64,000 bases of DNA. Origin: Adenanthera pavonina (taxonomy: Eukaryota > Streptophyta > Magnoliopsida > Fabales > Fabaceae). Below, in pieces: positions 35,363 to 47,141 of the stretch. The stretch spans positions 5,505,501 to 5,569,500 of the forward strand of contig JAIVEN010000024.1 in NCBI GenBank assembly GCA_026686845.1, written 5' to 3'. Numbering within the stretch: the stretch's first letter is position 1; every line of letters begins with the position of its first letter. Under the pieces are notes generated by a model that saw nothing but the letters and a program-made list of their open reading frames with translations, made no database searches and was not told the origin of the DNA. Made by a program: the position numbers and the translations under genes.

Positions 35363-37888
35363 TGTAATATCTCTAATTTTACCAATCACAGAAAATGTAT
35401 AGGAAATTATTGAAAATGGAGAGACACAAAAATAAATGGAAAAAGGCAAAAAGGACAATTTTCCATATTAGAGTTGAAAAGGAGAAAATTATAATTTGCT
35501 CTAAGAAAGAAGAATTTTTGCAAAATGGTCCTTAAAAAGTATGAATTAATATGTTTATACTCCTAGGAATAAAATTCTTTATAATTTAGTCCCTTGAAGA
35601 AGGGAACGCAACCGGTTTTTATGTGTAAGGAAATTTTGGAAAAAATAATAGCTAATGACCTAATAGTTTCAAAAATTATAAATTGGCCCTGGGTTAGAGG
35701 TAATTTTATAAATATTAAAAATTATAGTAAAAATGAAGCTCTTGATGAGTCAAGGCCAATTGAATAATGTTTGAAAGTTATTTAGATCAATATAATTTAT
35801 ATTGGGCATTAAAATTTTATAGTTAATATTTTACCCAATAAAAGAGATTTCGGGTCAAGGACAATGAATGGATCCTATTCAAATATATTTTTGGTCAATG
35901 TAATGATTTTAGTGGAAAAGTAATTTTTGGATAATTTTGTATAAATATTATTACGATTTCAGTAAAAATATTTAATCGGTACAAGTAAATTTAATCTGTC
36001 AAGGGTATATTGGTCATTAAAAATTTTATGAAGCATATTTTGGCAAAAAATGAGAGTGCATGGCTTCTTAAACAGACCAGGACACAAAGGGAATTATGTG
36101 AAAAGCTTTATTTACATAAAGTTAATCAAGGGTAAAAAGTAAATTTACTATGATTAATATTATTACATAAGTAGCCCTAGTTAGCCATTTGGTCATCTTC
36201 TTCATCCCTAAACACATATGAAATAGAGCACGAAGAGGGAGGGAAGCACGAGAAACTTGGCGGAAAAATAGAGAAGCAAGAAGCAAGTCCAAAGTCTCCA
36301 AGGTTCAAGGTAATATTTTATTATCCTATTCTTGTGTTCTTGAGTGTTTGAGAGTGTTTCCATTGAGTTTTCTTCCTCTTTTCACCTTTGTAAATTTCAG
36401 CCATGAGAGAGAGAAAGTTCAGCCATGGCCAAAAGAGAGTAAGAAAAACCATAGAAATTTCTCAAGAGGCAAGAATATGTGATTATATTGAATGCTGACG
36501 GAGTACTTATTATTTTTCTACAATTTCTTGATATTTTTGGCTAAATTAGTGTTTTACATAGGAAGGAAATTTTAAGTTTTTGACCATAAAAATAGATTCC
36601 TTGGGTCCAAATTAAGTTAAGATAAGTGTGTTGTATAAGGAATTCCCAAAGAATAACTAAATGGAATTTTAGGTTAAAGTTAGCCACTTTGTGAGGAAGC
36701 TTGTGTAATCAGTGGCTAATGGCCATGCTTTATAATGTTATAGGATTCAAAGAAGTATTTGAAGGCTAAAGGAAGTGTCCTCTAAGTTTGGTGAACATTG
36801 GAAAAGCATAAGGTAGTTATTTATCCATTTATGCTCAATGTTATCAAGTTTGATTTCCGTGATTCTATGTTTATGCCATATGCTTATTTGAATGTTTTGT
36901 GATATATTTGTGATGTTAGCTAGTTGTGTGAAAGTTTACATGACCCTAGGATGTCCATTTTCTAAAATGTTACCATGCCAAAATTTTTATGAAATTATAT
37001 GGCATAATATGATTTTATGATCTCTATTGATGATTCTATGAAACAATGTGATAAAATATGTGAATGTTTGGATATAACTATTGAGATTCTTTGAATCTCA
37101 CTCCTCTCCAATTGTTTAGTTCTTCTAGGTCCGAGCAATGGCAAGGTTGCCCAAGAGGAGAAAGGAAAGGAAAAGTAAATTATTAATTAAGATGAATTTA
37201 TTATTTTTAGTCATTTGCTTGGAATATTTGGCTAAAATAATATGTATAGTTTTAGGGTTGTAGTTAAATGTAATTATGTCACTCTAGAATCAACATGTTG
37301 TAATGTGTGAAATAAAGATGAGTTTGGCTTTGTATGTATATAATAGCCTATATTTTAGCAAAGTGGAAGGATGTATATGATCTTCATGATTGCTGTTGGA
37401 AAATTTGTATACTATACAAATCTTTTGATGTTTATTATATGAGTGCCTTATATGGTTGAAAACTAGACATGAAGATATTTCTATAGAAACCAAGATTATT
37501 CAATTTGGAGTTGTGTGTGATTTATGATGAATTTTCAAATTTATGGTCAGTTATAGGAAATTTTAAAAATGACCATTGCTGCAATGATTTTTGGTCAAAT
37601 TTACTGTATACATTGGCCAAATAATTGTCTTGTTTCATATATGTTTCATGAATAGAATCTTTTAAGCTATTTTTAGAGATTTGAATCATGCTAAGATAAT
37701 TTTTCCATATTTAGTTATGCATTTTCAAAATTTGTCGGGTAAAAAGGAAATTGTACAATGAACAGTACCTGATAATTGTACTAAAATTCTGTTATAGCTA
37801 TTTCATGGAATCAAATATCTAATCTTGTATTAATGGAGATATATGAAGTTTGATACATGGGAAATGTGCCTAAGTACAAGATGTTACA
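35363..37888 (+). mobile_element. Solo gypsy LTR with TSD AAAGA
   Basis: A 2526-bp TG...CA segment (TGTAATATCTCTAATTTTAC ... GTACAAGATGTTACA) flanked by perfect AAAGA (35358-35362 and 37889-37893). It contains donor GT 36310-36311 (CAAG|GTAATA) and acceptor AG 37127-37128 (TTCTTCTAG|GTCC), followed by a 41-codon ORF at 37138. Confidence 0.92.
37138..37263 (+). CDS. LTR micro-ORF, 41 aa (slightly shortened)
   Basis: Unknown protein. It starts 9 nt after the acceptor AG with Met-Ala-Arg-Leu-Pro-Lys-Arg-Arg-Lys, has 8 Lys/Arg in the first 15 residues, then a Leu/Ile/Val-rich stretch. It stops at TAG 8 codons short of the 49-codon versions. Same place and character as the ORFs at 26763, 52577 and 61482. 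Confidence 0.45.
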   Translation: MARLPKRRKERKSKLLIKMNLLFLVICLEYLAKIICIVLGL

Positions 37889-40800
37889 AAAGAAGCAAGC
37901 TTGAAGGTCAAGAAGGCAAGTTGAGGTAAGTATCCCCTTTAATTTCAAGTTAGCTTTTCATGGGTTTAGGTTAAGATTTGATGAGTTCTTCCTTTCCTAC
38001 TCTCAATGATAAATTTTGGCCAAAGTAGAGAACATTAAAGGGAGGATGTTTTCATGTAAATAAACTAAGAGAAAGCATGAACTAGTTACAAGAAAGCATG
38101 ATTCACTAGTACAAAATATCCTTTCTACATATGCAATATGGTTCGGTTGTTTAAAGAACCGATCTAGAAAATATAACCGGTGGTGTTTTTGTAAATAAAA
38201 GCTCTAGTTTTAACTTTCTAGACTAGTTTTGAGTCATAACCAGTCTAAAATATTTTTCCAAAGACCCCCCCAAAGCCTACTCCTATCAGTTTCAAACTTT
38301 AAGACCTTTTATCCTAAAAGCTAGTTTCCTCACTCATGCATTTCTCATCATTGCCAATCACGTCATTCAGCTTCTCCATCTTCGGTCGTCAGATTGTGAG
38401 ATCGGCCTCTCCTAGAAATTGTAAGCTCATATTCTTCCTCCCCCTTGGATGTTGCAACTCAACTTTCACGCTGTTATCACTGTATTTAGCTTCTTTGACC
38501 TTCTTCGCTAAAATAAACCTTCTCCCTAGAATGGTGAGCCCGTATTCTACTTCTCATAGAAGATGTTAGGACAAATGGCTACTGATTGTTGTTCTCTCTT
38601 GTTGTAGATTTCCATATAAGAATTTGAGTCGCTGTAGTAGTAAGAACATTAACACTTGTTCCTGAGCTCAATCTAGGAGCCATCATCAATGAGGAGTTTG
38701 CAGAACCTAAAGCAAATGGAAATCTCCATCTTCAATGCATTTTCAATACATGATGCCCCTACAATTCGAGTTTGGCTACTAATTGTATATCCTAAATCAT
38801 TTTGGAAGCTTTGACAGGTATCTTTAAATTCATTTTAACTGTTCTGGATTTATTTGGAAATTTTGGGAATTTTCTAGGAATTTCTCTATTTTTGATGCTA
38901 TCATTCTTGCGCCATCTATTTGTGAAATTTTATAGTTATAGTTAACTCTGTTATGATTCCAATTCTTGCGCAAAATTGATAAAGGATGCAGTTGTTCACA
39001 TTACCGCTAGGAAATTTAGACTATAATTATTCAGCTGTTTTGCATCAAGTTATATGCTAATTGATTATGTTTCCTCTGTATGGTAGCTCAATTTGAACTT
39101 TTCATTTGTAGGATATGCATGTGGAGGTTATCAACCAATTTTCTTTTTATCGTAATTCAAGAAGTCTTCTAGTTAAATTACATATGCCAAATGGTAAGAT
39201 GCAAAAGTAGACAAAAGATGCATAAATATATCATATGTCTTATTGGTATTTCTGTCATTGTTGTTTCTGAGGGTGCTAATGTATTTGTGAACTGCTAGTA
39301 TACACAACTAATTGAAGTAGAAGATGCCTACTGCTAGATTTTGAAAATTTTTATGCCTTGTTGATTTGAGGCATTTGTTAAGGTATAAAAGGATTGAATT
39401 GGCGAGCTTTACACAATTCCCCTCCTTCCAATCACTTGAGTTGGTTCCAAGCAAATAGCATTCATGTTAAGGTTTCTATGAACTTGCCTTTATGTTTAAA
39501 ATTTCTTATGATACACACTGATGCTATGCTTCCTAATAATTTATCCTTTCAAATTAGTTTTTTCCTGCAAAATTATGTAGAAACACTAAATTACTTTCCT
39601 AAAAAGAAGATTTTAGAATCTATAATATAGCTTGGAAATATATTGGAAAGCTTGAAAGTTTAAGTTTCTACAGTTTTGATCTTTGTTGGTGTAGTTGTTG
39701 GCAATGAGAATCTGGATGCTAGGTTGATAGAATTTTTCATCTTTGGTATCTTTCTTTTATGACATGGGGAATGTATAAGAATCTATAATATTGTACTATT
39801 TGTTAAACATTTGCTTTTGTTAGCTACATGGTAGATATTTCGTTTTCTTTTTTTTTCTAAATTTCCTTAACCCTTTTATATGAATGTAACAACATCCTTA
39901 GTTTTCTAGAAAAATATTACAATATGCATAAATATGTGTAAATGGAGCCTGAGATGCATAATTTAGTGGAAAAAGAGTGAAATGGTAATTTTATATGTTA
40001 GGGTATTGAGAAGAACGAATTTTCCATATAGTCCCAATAAGAAAAATTACTTGCATGTTGGTCCCTAAAAATATTTGCAAATAGGTCCCTACAGAAAATT
40101 TATTTGAAATTTAGTAACTCCAGGGGAAATTTCATAATTTTAAAAATTTATGTAAAAATGGACCTTATGACATGCTGGACTCAATGGAGTAATGTATTGA
40201 GTCTAGATATATCAATTTGAAAAGAAATTGATTGCAAAACATTGTACAAATATCTAGAACAAGACAAAAAGTACTATGGGTCTCACAAAAGTAGAAAAAG
40301 TAAAAAAAAAAGTATGTGGGCCCCACATTAATACTGTTTGGAATAGAATATTAAATTAAATATAGATCCCAACATAGTTTAATCATGTATCCATAAAATA
40401 ACAAAATACTGTAAAAGTAACTTTATCTGTCCAGGCATAAAGTAAACCCGTACAGGACATATTTAAACTAGGAGAAATATGCAGCATTTTGAACACTCTT
40501 GCCTCCTAAGTGGCGTCACTTTTCAGCATGTGAGGGATTGAAATATTTTAATATTTCTCTTGAATTCTCTTAAAGGATCTTGAAGAACACTTGGTAAAAG
40601 TTTGTGAAATTACTTCCTCTACTAACACTCCCTCCTCTTGGCCAACATAAGCAAAGGAAAAAGAGGAGAGAAGCTGCTAAAACACCCAAGGAAAAAAGAA
40701 GAACATGTGAGGAAGAAGGAGAAGAAAAGAGAGAAGAAAATCCAAGAAAATGGTAAGCTTACTTCTCTTGATCTTATAAGCTTTTCTACTCTAGATTTTA

Positions 40801-41254
40801 AGTAGTGTGGCATGGTTGGAATGAGTTTTTCTCTTCTCCTCTTAGCGTTCTATTTTTTCCCAAGCATAGAGGAAGAGAGGGAAAGTGTTTTCATGCAAGA
40901 AAATTAAGATAAAACATGAGAAAATGCAAGAAAAGTAAGTTTGATGAAAAATCCATTTCTTCCTCTTGAACCCTAATTTTTAGACCCATGAAAAGTCATG
41001 GAAGGAGTGGAAATTTCATGAAAATGATGTTAAAAATGGATTTCTTATGGTGGATTTTCTTTAAGACAAGTGTTGGTTTTGAGAAAAAGGCAAAGATAAA
41101 CTATACGTAATTTTTAGGGTTTGTTGGTTCTTTATGAAGCAACCCTTCGTATTAGTTGATTTAGGTAGTGTTTGGTAATATATTAGGGTTTGGAGAAGCC
41201 TAAGAAAGCTAGTGGAAGGATTGAATCCAGGAGGAAAAGCTGAGAGATTCATCC

Positions 41255-42975
41255 TGTTGGATCAAGAGTTTTAATGATTCCAAACCAACACTCAAGAGCT
41301 TGGATTAAAGATATCAAAGGAGATCAAAGCTGTTTCATGTGAAGATTTTCTGAGTATTTGCTATTAAATCTTTTGCAGGATCTTTAGTTTTTGTTTAGAT
41401 TGGGTAAAAGATTTTGATTTGAGAAAAAGACGTTTTCAAACCTTGATTTAAAGTTAAATCTTTACTTATTTGAAAAATACTCACAAACAGATGAAGTTTG
41501 AAAGTATAACTGAACTGTCAAGTTGAAAATTCGAACTTTGCTTTTGGAAATTCGAATTTCGAGCTAAAACTGAATAAGTCTGGAGAGGTGTCCCTCTGTC
41601 AGACGAATTTTGGTCATTCAAAATTTGAATTTTTATCAAGTCTGAAAGAAGCCTTTTTGTGACAGACGAACTTCACAGTTTCAAAATTCGAATTTCAGAC
41701 AAAATACAATTTGTGAAAACCAAAGAAATTCGTCTGAAACTTTGCTAAAATTCATCTGAAATCAAGAAGAAACTAAGTTTGAAAAATGCTCTCTGACAGA
41801 CGAACTTTGACTTAGCAACATTCGAATTTTCATCTGAATCAAGGGAGCTACTTTGTGACATTCGAATTTCACTCTTTCAAAATTCAAATTTCAGACAAAA
41901 CAAAACTTGAGAAAATAGAAGAAATTCATCTGAAAGTTTGATAAAGTTCATCTGAGATCAAGAAAGATTTAAGTCTCAAAACTGGTCTCTGACAGACGAA
42001 TTTCACTCTGCCAAAATTCGAATTTCAAAGAAAGTAAACTACGGTGCCTACTTGAACGTTCAATGGACAGACGAATTTTGGGCATCCAAAATTCGAATTT
42101 CGAGGGTACTGTAGAAAATTGAAAACACTGTTCACGATTTACAGAAAAACTTTCTTCTTGAAAATTCGTATGTCACATTGTGAAAATATTTTATAAGTTT
42201 CAAAATTCGAATTTCACTCTATGGACAGACGAACTTCGTATTTTAACGTTGGAAGCTTTAACCTTCGGTTCCCTCGAAATTCGTCTGTTGGTCAACCAAA
42301 ATTCGAATTTCAGTATGTCAGAAACATTAAATGCGGTTGGTAAACGGATAGTTTTTCAGAGTAACCGTTGGATAACTTCCCCAACGGATAGATTTAGTCT
42401 CTAACGGATATTTGAGACCTAAATCTATAAATACAACATCATTTGAAGTTGTGGGTAACGAATCAAACTTGTATATACCGAATTTCTGCTGAATTTTCAT
42501 CTCAAAAGCTTTTACCCTTCCAACTTCATTATTTGTACTTAAACCTTTATATCTACTCTATTCAAGAGAGTTATTCATTTGTAAACAATCTACTCTTCAT
42601 CTGAAAGATAGATTTACTTGTGAGGGGTATTCACAAGGGGATTGGGAAGCACATAGAGAAAGTGCTTAGAGAGTTTGAGAGAGCTCAGAACAGAGCATAC
42701 TCGTGTACTGTTGCTTTAGCAAGAAGCCCGTTGAAATTCTTGCTGGATAGTGGACAAATCTCAAGAGGTGTCTTGGGGACTGGATGTAGGTCAAGTGGAT
42801 AGACCGAACCAGGATAAATCACTGAGTTTTCTCCTCCTTATCTCTACTTTTCAACTTGCTCTATTTTACACGTTGTTTTCATTATACTGTGATATCTTCA
42901 CTTGCTTTGCTTCGTGCAGAAAAATTTCAATCTTCCCAATTCACCCCCCCTCTTGGGAAGTCAGCCTTGCTAACA
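41255..42975 (+). mobile_element. Copia-like solo LTR with TSD CATCC
   Basis: A 1721-bp TG...CA segment (TGTTGGATCAAGAGTTTTAA ... GTCAGCCTTGCTAACA) flanked by perfect CATCC (41250-41254 and 42976-42980). It is a close sister of the LTR at 28228 along its whole length, with the same AAATTCGAATTT and CAGACGAA array. Confidence 0.9.
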
Positions 42976-43275
42976 CATCCAAGGTAGTGAAGTTTACATT
43001 TTTGCTTTATATTATATGACTTGTCATATTGTTTTTTTGATGATTGGTGATTGCTTTTGGCTATTTAAATGTAATTAACTCTAGAATGTCCATTTTCTAA
43101 GAAAAAACTCTGCCAAAATTTTTATTTGCAATATGGCCTATTATGTGATAAAATGTATGAATATGTTTGAGTAATGTTTTCCAAGCATACATGATAATAT
43201 ATTTGTATGAATGTGATTTCCTACTGAGATTCCATCATCTCATCACCCAAAGTACTAACATGATAGGGCCAAGTG

Positions 43276-43416
43276 ATGGTGAGGCTATATGGAAGACAAA
43301 GGGCAAGGAGAAGATTGATGATGATTAGGCTTTTAATTGCTATTGTGGCTTGTCGTTTTGTCATTTTGTATCATACGTGAATGAGGCTATAATTCTATAT
43401 GATTATGTTCCTCTAA
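43276..43416 (+). pseudogene. Broken LTR micro-ORF
   Basis: Follows the acceptor AG by 9 nt. It reads Met-Val-Arg-Leu-Tyr-Gly-Arg with 6 Arg in the first 15 residues and then a hydrophobic run, with TGA at codon 35 and TAA at codon 39. The same frame still ends with Ile-Met-Phe-Leu-stop (43414-43416). Two stops make it a decayed relative of the 49-codon ORFs. Confidence 0.5.
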
Positions 43417-44535
43417 GTGTCTTATGATGTTGGGAACATGTATTGGACACTTTTTGATCATGTAAATATCTGTAGGATAGAGTTTTGTTTTTTGGTATAT
43501 AAAACTATCCAATTTGACTAGTGGTGATTAAAATAGAGGCACTCTATTCAAAATAGAGCATATTATATGAGTTCTATATATACCTAGAAAGTAGACACAA
43601 AGGGCTTTCCACAAAGCCAAAGATCACTCACAATGAATAAGTTTGCTAAGAGTTATAAATTTTCGAAATTGGTCAGAAAATTTGGAAAGCTGGAAAATGA
43701 CCAAATAAATAGTAATTTTCATACTAAATATTGTATCAATTGGCATGTTAAAAATCAAGTTGCATATTTTTTTCTATGTAGAGAATGTTTTGAGATATTT
43801 TTAGAACTTGAATCATATTGATACAATTTTTCTAGATTTAGTTCTGAATTTTCAAAGTTCAACTGGAAAATAGGGGTATCAAATGAACAGAGCACACAAA
43901 ATTTTTATTTTGTTGTTTTGGTCCTTATTGTGATTCAAGCTTCTAAAAGGAATCAAATTGACATTAGATAAGCTATAATACATGGGAAATAATGTATAAA
44001 GGAAAGGTGTTACAATGAACACTATTATTGTTTGTCCCGTTCTTGAGATTTCCTTGTCCCCTTTCACCAAGATAGTCTTTTCTTCTATGCCCTGTTCACA
44101 TAATCATTACCACTAGGTCCATCAGAAATGAGAAAACTATTAAGAGGCTATTTTGTTTTAAATTTCAGTTGTCTCAAATTAACTTTTGGGTCTAGTAATT
44201 TCAAAATAAATTTTTGTATTATTGTTTTCTCTAATGCATAAGGATTCAAGAAGCTTAATGTGAAAAAAAAGAAAATCACAAATTGAGTATTTTCATAATA
44301 AATAAAAATTTGAAATTCCTTATTTCCCTTGAAGGAGTATTTGAATTGGTTTGTTTATGTGGTGAATGCTTGTTGGCTTATGTTGTCTTGTTGGCATGTC
44401 ATATACAATGTCTTTGTCTTATTTTTCACCTGTGAACTTGTCTACCTTGTAAATTCCAATTTATTGTGTTGTTGCAATTGCATTTGGTGGTATACTTTAC
44501 TCATTTTCTTACAAGCCTTTGCTTATCTTTCTTAG

Positions 44536-44993
44536 GGACAACCTACCGAAAATGAAGCAAAAGATGTTGCTTTCCCACATCGTTTCACTGTTGTAATAGA
44601 GAAGATTGAATTACTTTAAATGGTATGTATGTAAATTTTGCTTATTGTGATTGTTACACTATGCTCTTTATCAGAATCATTTAGTTTTGACCATAGATTC
44701 ATAGATGTGCATTTAAGCTTCATAAATTTGTAATAATGGGAATTGATCAATTCAGGGCAAGGATAGCAATGATGAGGATGATCAACTTGACATTCCAAAT
44801 GATGATCAATATGATACAAAAGACTCTTTCATTGATGATGCTAAGCTGGTAGGTATCTATGTAAATTTTTACTTCTCTCTTGCTTTTGTTATGTCCATAA
44901 CATATCCTTTGTGCAAGATGAATATTTTGAGGTTGATAATTCTGCAATCAAACATGATGGATTCTTTGTGAACAAGGGAAAGTTGGAACGCAT
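44536..44993 (+). pseudogene. Captured ubinuclein exons (HIRA-complex subunit fragment)
   Basis: Three consecutive exon pieces of a plant ubinuclein (UBN1/2-type histone chaperone subunit that works with HIRA in the nucleus): 44536-44622 (FPHRFTVVIEKIELL then stop), 44756-44848 (GKDSNDEDDQ ... DDQYDTKDSFIDDAKL) and 44916-44993 (DEYFEVDNSAIKHDGFF ... GKLER). This is the conserved HRD region that contacts HIRA. Intron borders are kept (ATG|GTATGT, CAG|GGC, CTG|GTAGGT, CAT|GTGAGT), so the copy came from genomic DNA, not mRNA. Lesions: the Tyr codon before MGKDS is TAA, and the acceptor before DEYF reads AA instead of AG. It lies downstream of the CACTA end. Non-functional fragment. Confidence 0.8.
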
Positions 44994-45562
44994 GTGAGTT
45001 TTTTTATGGTGTGTTTAGTTTCTATAAATGTCTATTGCTTGCGTGATTAAAGTTTAGGATCAAGGTTGATGTTGCTTATAATGTGATGTCCAGGCTGCTA
45101 GCTTAGCTTTGCACTGTTTCATTAGTTTTATTTTTTTCCAAGCTGCTAGATTGACTAAAGTTGTAGATGTTCTTTCTGACTTTCAAACAATAGAGTAGAT
45201 CTTGCATATTCATTTTAGTCTCTTTTATCTTAAGAAGATAGAAGAATTGAAGTGACATGGTAGGGAAGATCACTTCTTTATTCATGCCCAATCATATTTG
45301 AGGTATGTTTATTGGAATACTAGCTTATAATTTAAAGAGTAATCATTATTGCAATGTTGAAGCAACTATAGGTCTTGAATATGTTATGTCATTTACATAC
45401 TTTCTCTTAATTGCACGTTTGCTAATAGTACAATGTTTATGCTCTGTTTGATTGAAAATTTATGAAACATGTCTCTCAACTTGCATCACAAAATGTAATA
45501 CAACTTGTAATTAGAAATGCTAACTCTTTTCTAGGTTCTTTTGTTTATATTATCTTTGTTAG

Positions 45563-45602
45563 GTGGACTTAAACTAGGTGGATTTAACTTTGATGCAAAA
45601 CT
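45563..45602 (+). pseudogene. Possible captured xylose isomerase exon
   Basis: A 40-nt segment between TTGTTAG and GTGAGT reads (G)GLKLGGFNFDAKL, matching the GGLAPGGFNFDAKL segment of plant xylose isomerase apart from Lys-Leu for Ala-Pro. Both borders look like real splice sites. Only one small exon is visible, so identity is probable but not secure. It lies about 570 bp after the ubinuclein fragment. Confidence 0.5.
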
Positions 45603-45971
45603 GTGAGTATTCTAGTTTCTTTTGGCACTATAAAGTTTGCTTGTGCTTATACACGTATGATATAACTATGTTGCACATTTATGTAAAGGCAACATAATGC
45701 TATTGATGAAGAAATTCTACTGTATTGATAATTCTTACATAGCATGTTTTCCTAGGCTTTACCACCTTAGTATAAAATTGTGTCACTAAAGCATGTATTT
45801 TTCTTGTCTCTAGCATTTCAATTTCTTGGTTAGCATATATTTGAAATTGATACTACTATGCTATAGTCTCATTTAGCTACTTTTTTTATCTTGTGGATTT
45901 CTTAAGCTAAGCATATGGTTTAAGTAGTCCTTTGTACCAAAAGATGCCGCTTTCCCATATCATTTCAATAT

Positions 45972-46404
45972 TGTGGGCCCCATAAAAAGTAGAAAAAATA
46001 AAAAGAAAAGTATATGGGCCTCACATTAATACTGTTTGAGATAGAATATTAAATTAAAAGCAAATCCAAATATAGTGATATCATGTATTTATAAAGTAAC
46101 AAAATACTATAATAATAACTTTATTTGTATAAGCATAAAGTAAACCAATATAGAATATATCTGAATTAAGAAAAATATGCAGTATTTTGGAGATATTTTC
46201 CCTTAAATTGGCGCCACCTATGCAACATGTGGGAAAATTTAATTATTTAATTATTTTCTCAATTTACCTTGAAACTTCTGGAATTACACTTGGCAAACTT
46301 TGGTGATTTTCGTTTATTTATATAACTCCCTCCTCTTTGGCTGACATATACATGAGAAAAGAAAGGAGTGGACTGCTGTAAAACACCAAGGAAGGAAAGA
46401 GAAA
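45972..46404 (+). repeat. Truncated gypsy LTR fragment
   Basis: Starts abruptly at TGTGGGCCCCATAAAAAGTA and follows the middle of the LTR family (CCTCACATTAATACTGTTT, GCATAAAGTAAACC, TTTATATAACTCCCTCCTC at about 46315 as a TATA-like site). It lacks both LTR ends and is cut at 46405 by another LTR start. Confidence 0.7.
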
Positions 46405-47141
46405 TATGATATCCAGAATTTCACTGGATATTATAAAAACAATGGATATTAAAAAATGTGTTTAGAATTATGGAAAATGAAGAGACAGAAATAGTCAAAG
46501 AAGGGCAAAAATATTATTTTTCTGAATTAAAATTAGAAAGGATAAAATTATGTTTTTACCCCTAGAAATAAAATACTTTGTAAATTAGCCTCAGGAAGAT
46601 GTAGGGCACGTGAGAATTAAAGTGTAAATAATCTTTGGAGAAACTTACAGCTAATGACCCAAAAGTTTAAAAAATTATAAATTTTTCTTGAGTTAAGGGC
46701 ATTTTTATAAATATAAAAAATTATAGTCAAAATGAAGCTCTTGTCGAGTTAAACCCAATGAAATATGGTTTAGAAGTCAGTTAGATTAATATGAATTTAT
46801 TGCATGCAATTGAAATAAAAGATAATATTATACTGATTAAAGGCTATTTTAGATTGCAGAAAAAACCATACAGTATCAAGGACAGTGAATGGACCCTACC
46901 CAAATATATTTTCGGACAAGAAAATGATTTTAGTCTAAAAGTAATTTTTGGATAATCCTTTACTAATTTAATGGCAATTATAATAAAAATATTTAATTGG
47001 TGCATGTAAATTTTATTGGTAAAGAATATAATGGTCCCTTAAAATTATTCAAGCAATTTTTGGACAATTTTACCTTCAAAATGGCATCTGAATTGGCAGA
47101 TGGGATATAAAGGGAGTTAGTTAAAAATCTTTATTAAAAAG
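46405..47141 (+). repeat. 5' part of a gypsy LTR
   Basis: TATGATATCCAGAATTTCAC resembles the start of the LTRs at 24961 and 35363 with altered first bases. Text matches them through ATGAATGGACCCTACCC and AGCAATTTTTGGACAATTTT. At 47142 it is cut by a copia-like LTR and does not clearly resume. Confidence 0.65.

Larger units (their letters stand above)
8423..38103 (+). mobile_element. Chromovirus (Tekay/Del-like Ty3/gypsy), nested and degenerate
   Basis: Plus-strand element: 5' LTR (8423-9802 and 15196-16575), tRNA-iMet-type primer binding site (16580), gag remnant to 17281, integrase and chromodomain remnant (about 31300-32870), polypurine tract (32906-32920), and 3' LTR pieces (32921-33499, 35209-35362, 37894-38103). 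Between gag and integrase a minus-strand relative occupies 17282-31290, and most of pol (protease, reverse transcriptase, RNase H) is gone. The chromodomain after integrase, long LTRs and the iMet-type site fit the Tekay/Del clade of chromoviruses. The 3' LTR stops at a CACTA end, so the outer target duplication partner of TATGG (8418-8422) is not visible. Confidence 0.75.
32921..38103 (+). repeat. 3' LTR of the chromovirus, split and truncated
   Basis: Pieces 32921-33499, 35209-35362 and 37894-38103 follow the 5' LTR text (ATGTTATTTTATGATGCATT, GTGGGCCCCACATAAAATAA, TATAAAGGGCAAATGTTGC, GGTAAGTATCC). It is interrupted by a copia-like LTR and a solo gypsy LTR. At 38104 similarity stops at a CACTA end, so the LTR 3' half is not present here. 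The first dinucleotide is TA instead of TG. Confidence 0.8.
39885..44014 (+). mobile_element. Solo gypsy LTR with TSD ATGAA, split by a copia-like LTR
   Basis: TGTAACAACATCCTTAGTTT ... GGAAAGGTGTTACA, flanked by perfect ATGAA (39880-39884 and 44015-44019). Without the copia-like LTR at 41255-42975 it is about 2.4 kb. It contains donor GT 40753-40754 (ATG|GTAAGC) after a purine-rich run, acceptor AG 43265-43266 (ACTAACATGATAG|GG), and a broken micro-ORF at 43276. Confidence 0.9.
38104..45971 (+). mobile_element. CACTA-type transposon, left end with captured gene pieces
   Basis: CACTAGTACAAAATATCC begins exactly where LTR similarity stops and has the CACTA terminus of CMC (En/Spm) transposons. 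Subterminal words such as GGTTCGG, GAACCGATCTAGAAA, ATAACCGGT and CATAACCAG fit their subterminal repeats. Downstream sequence (38270-39884 and 44015-45971) holds exon fragments but no transposase I recognise. It is interrupted by the solo LTR at 39885-44014 (TSD ATGAA). I did not find the opposite terminus TTTTGTACTAGTG; the right side meets truncated LTR sequence near 45972, so the right edge is arbitrary. Confidence 0.6.

Noticed and set aside
44329..44535. 68-codon open frame directly before the ubinuclein exon
   Set aside because: It ends at the exon's splice acceptor and reads as intron-like Leu/Cys/Trp-rich sequence without motif.
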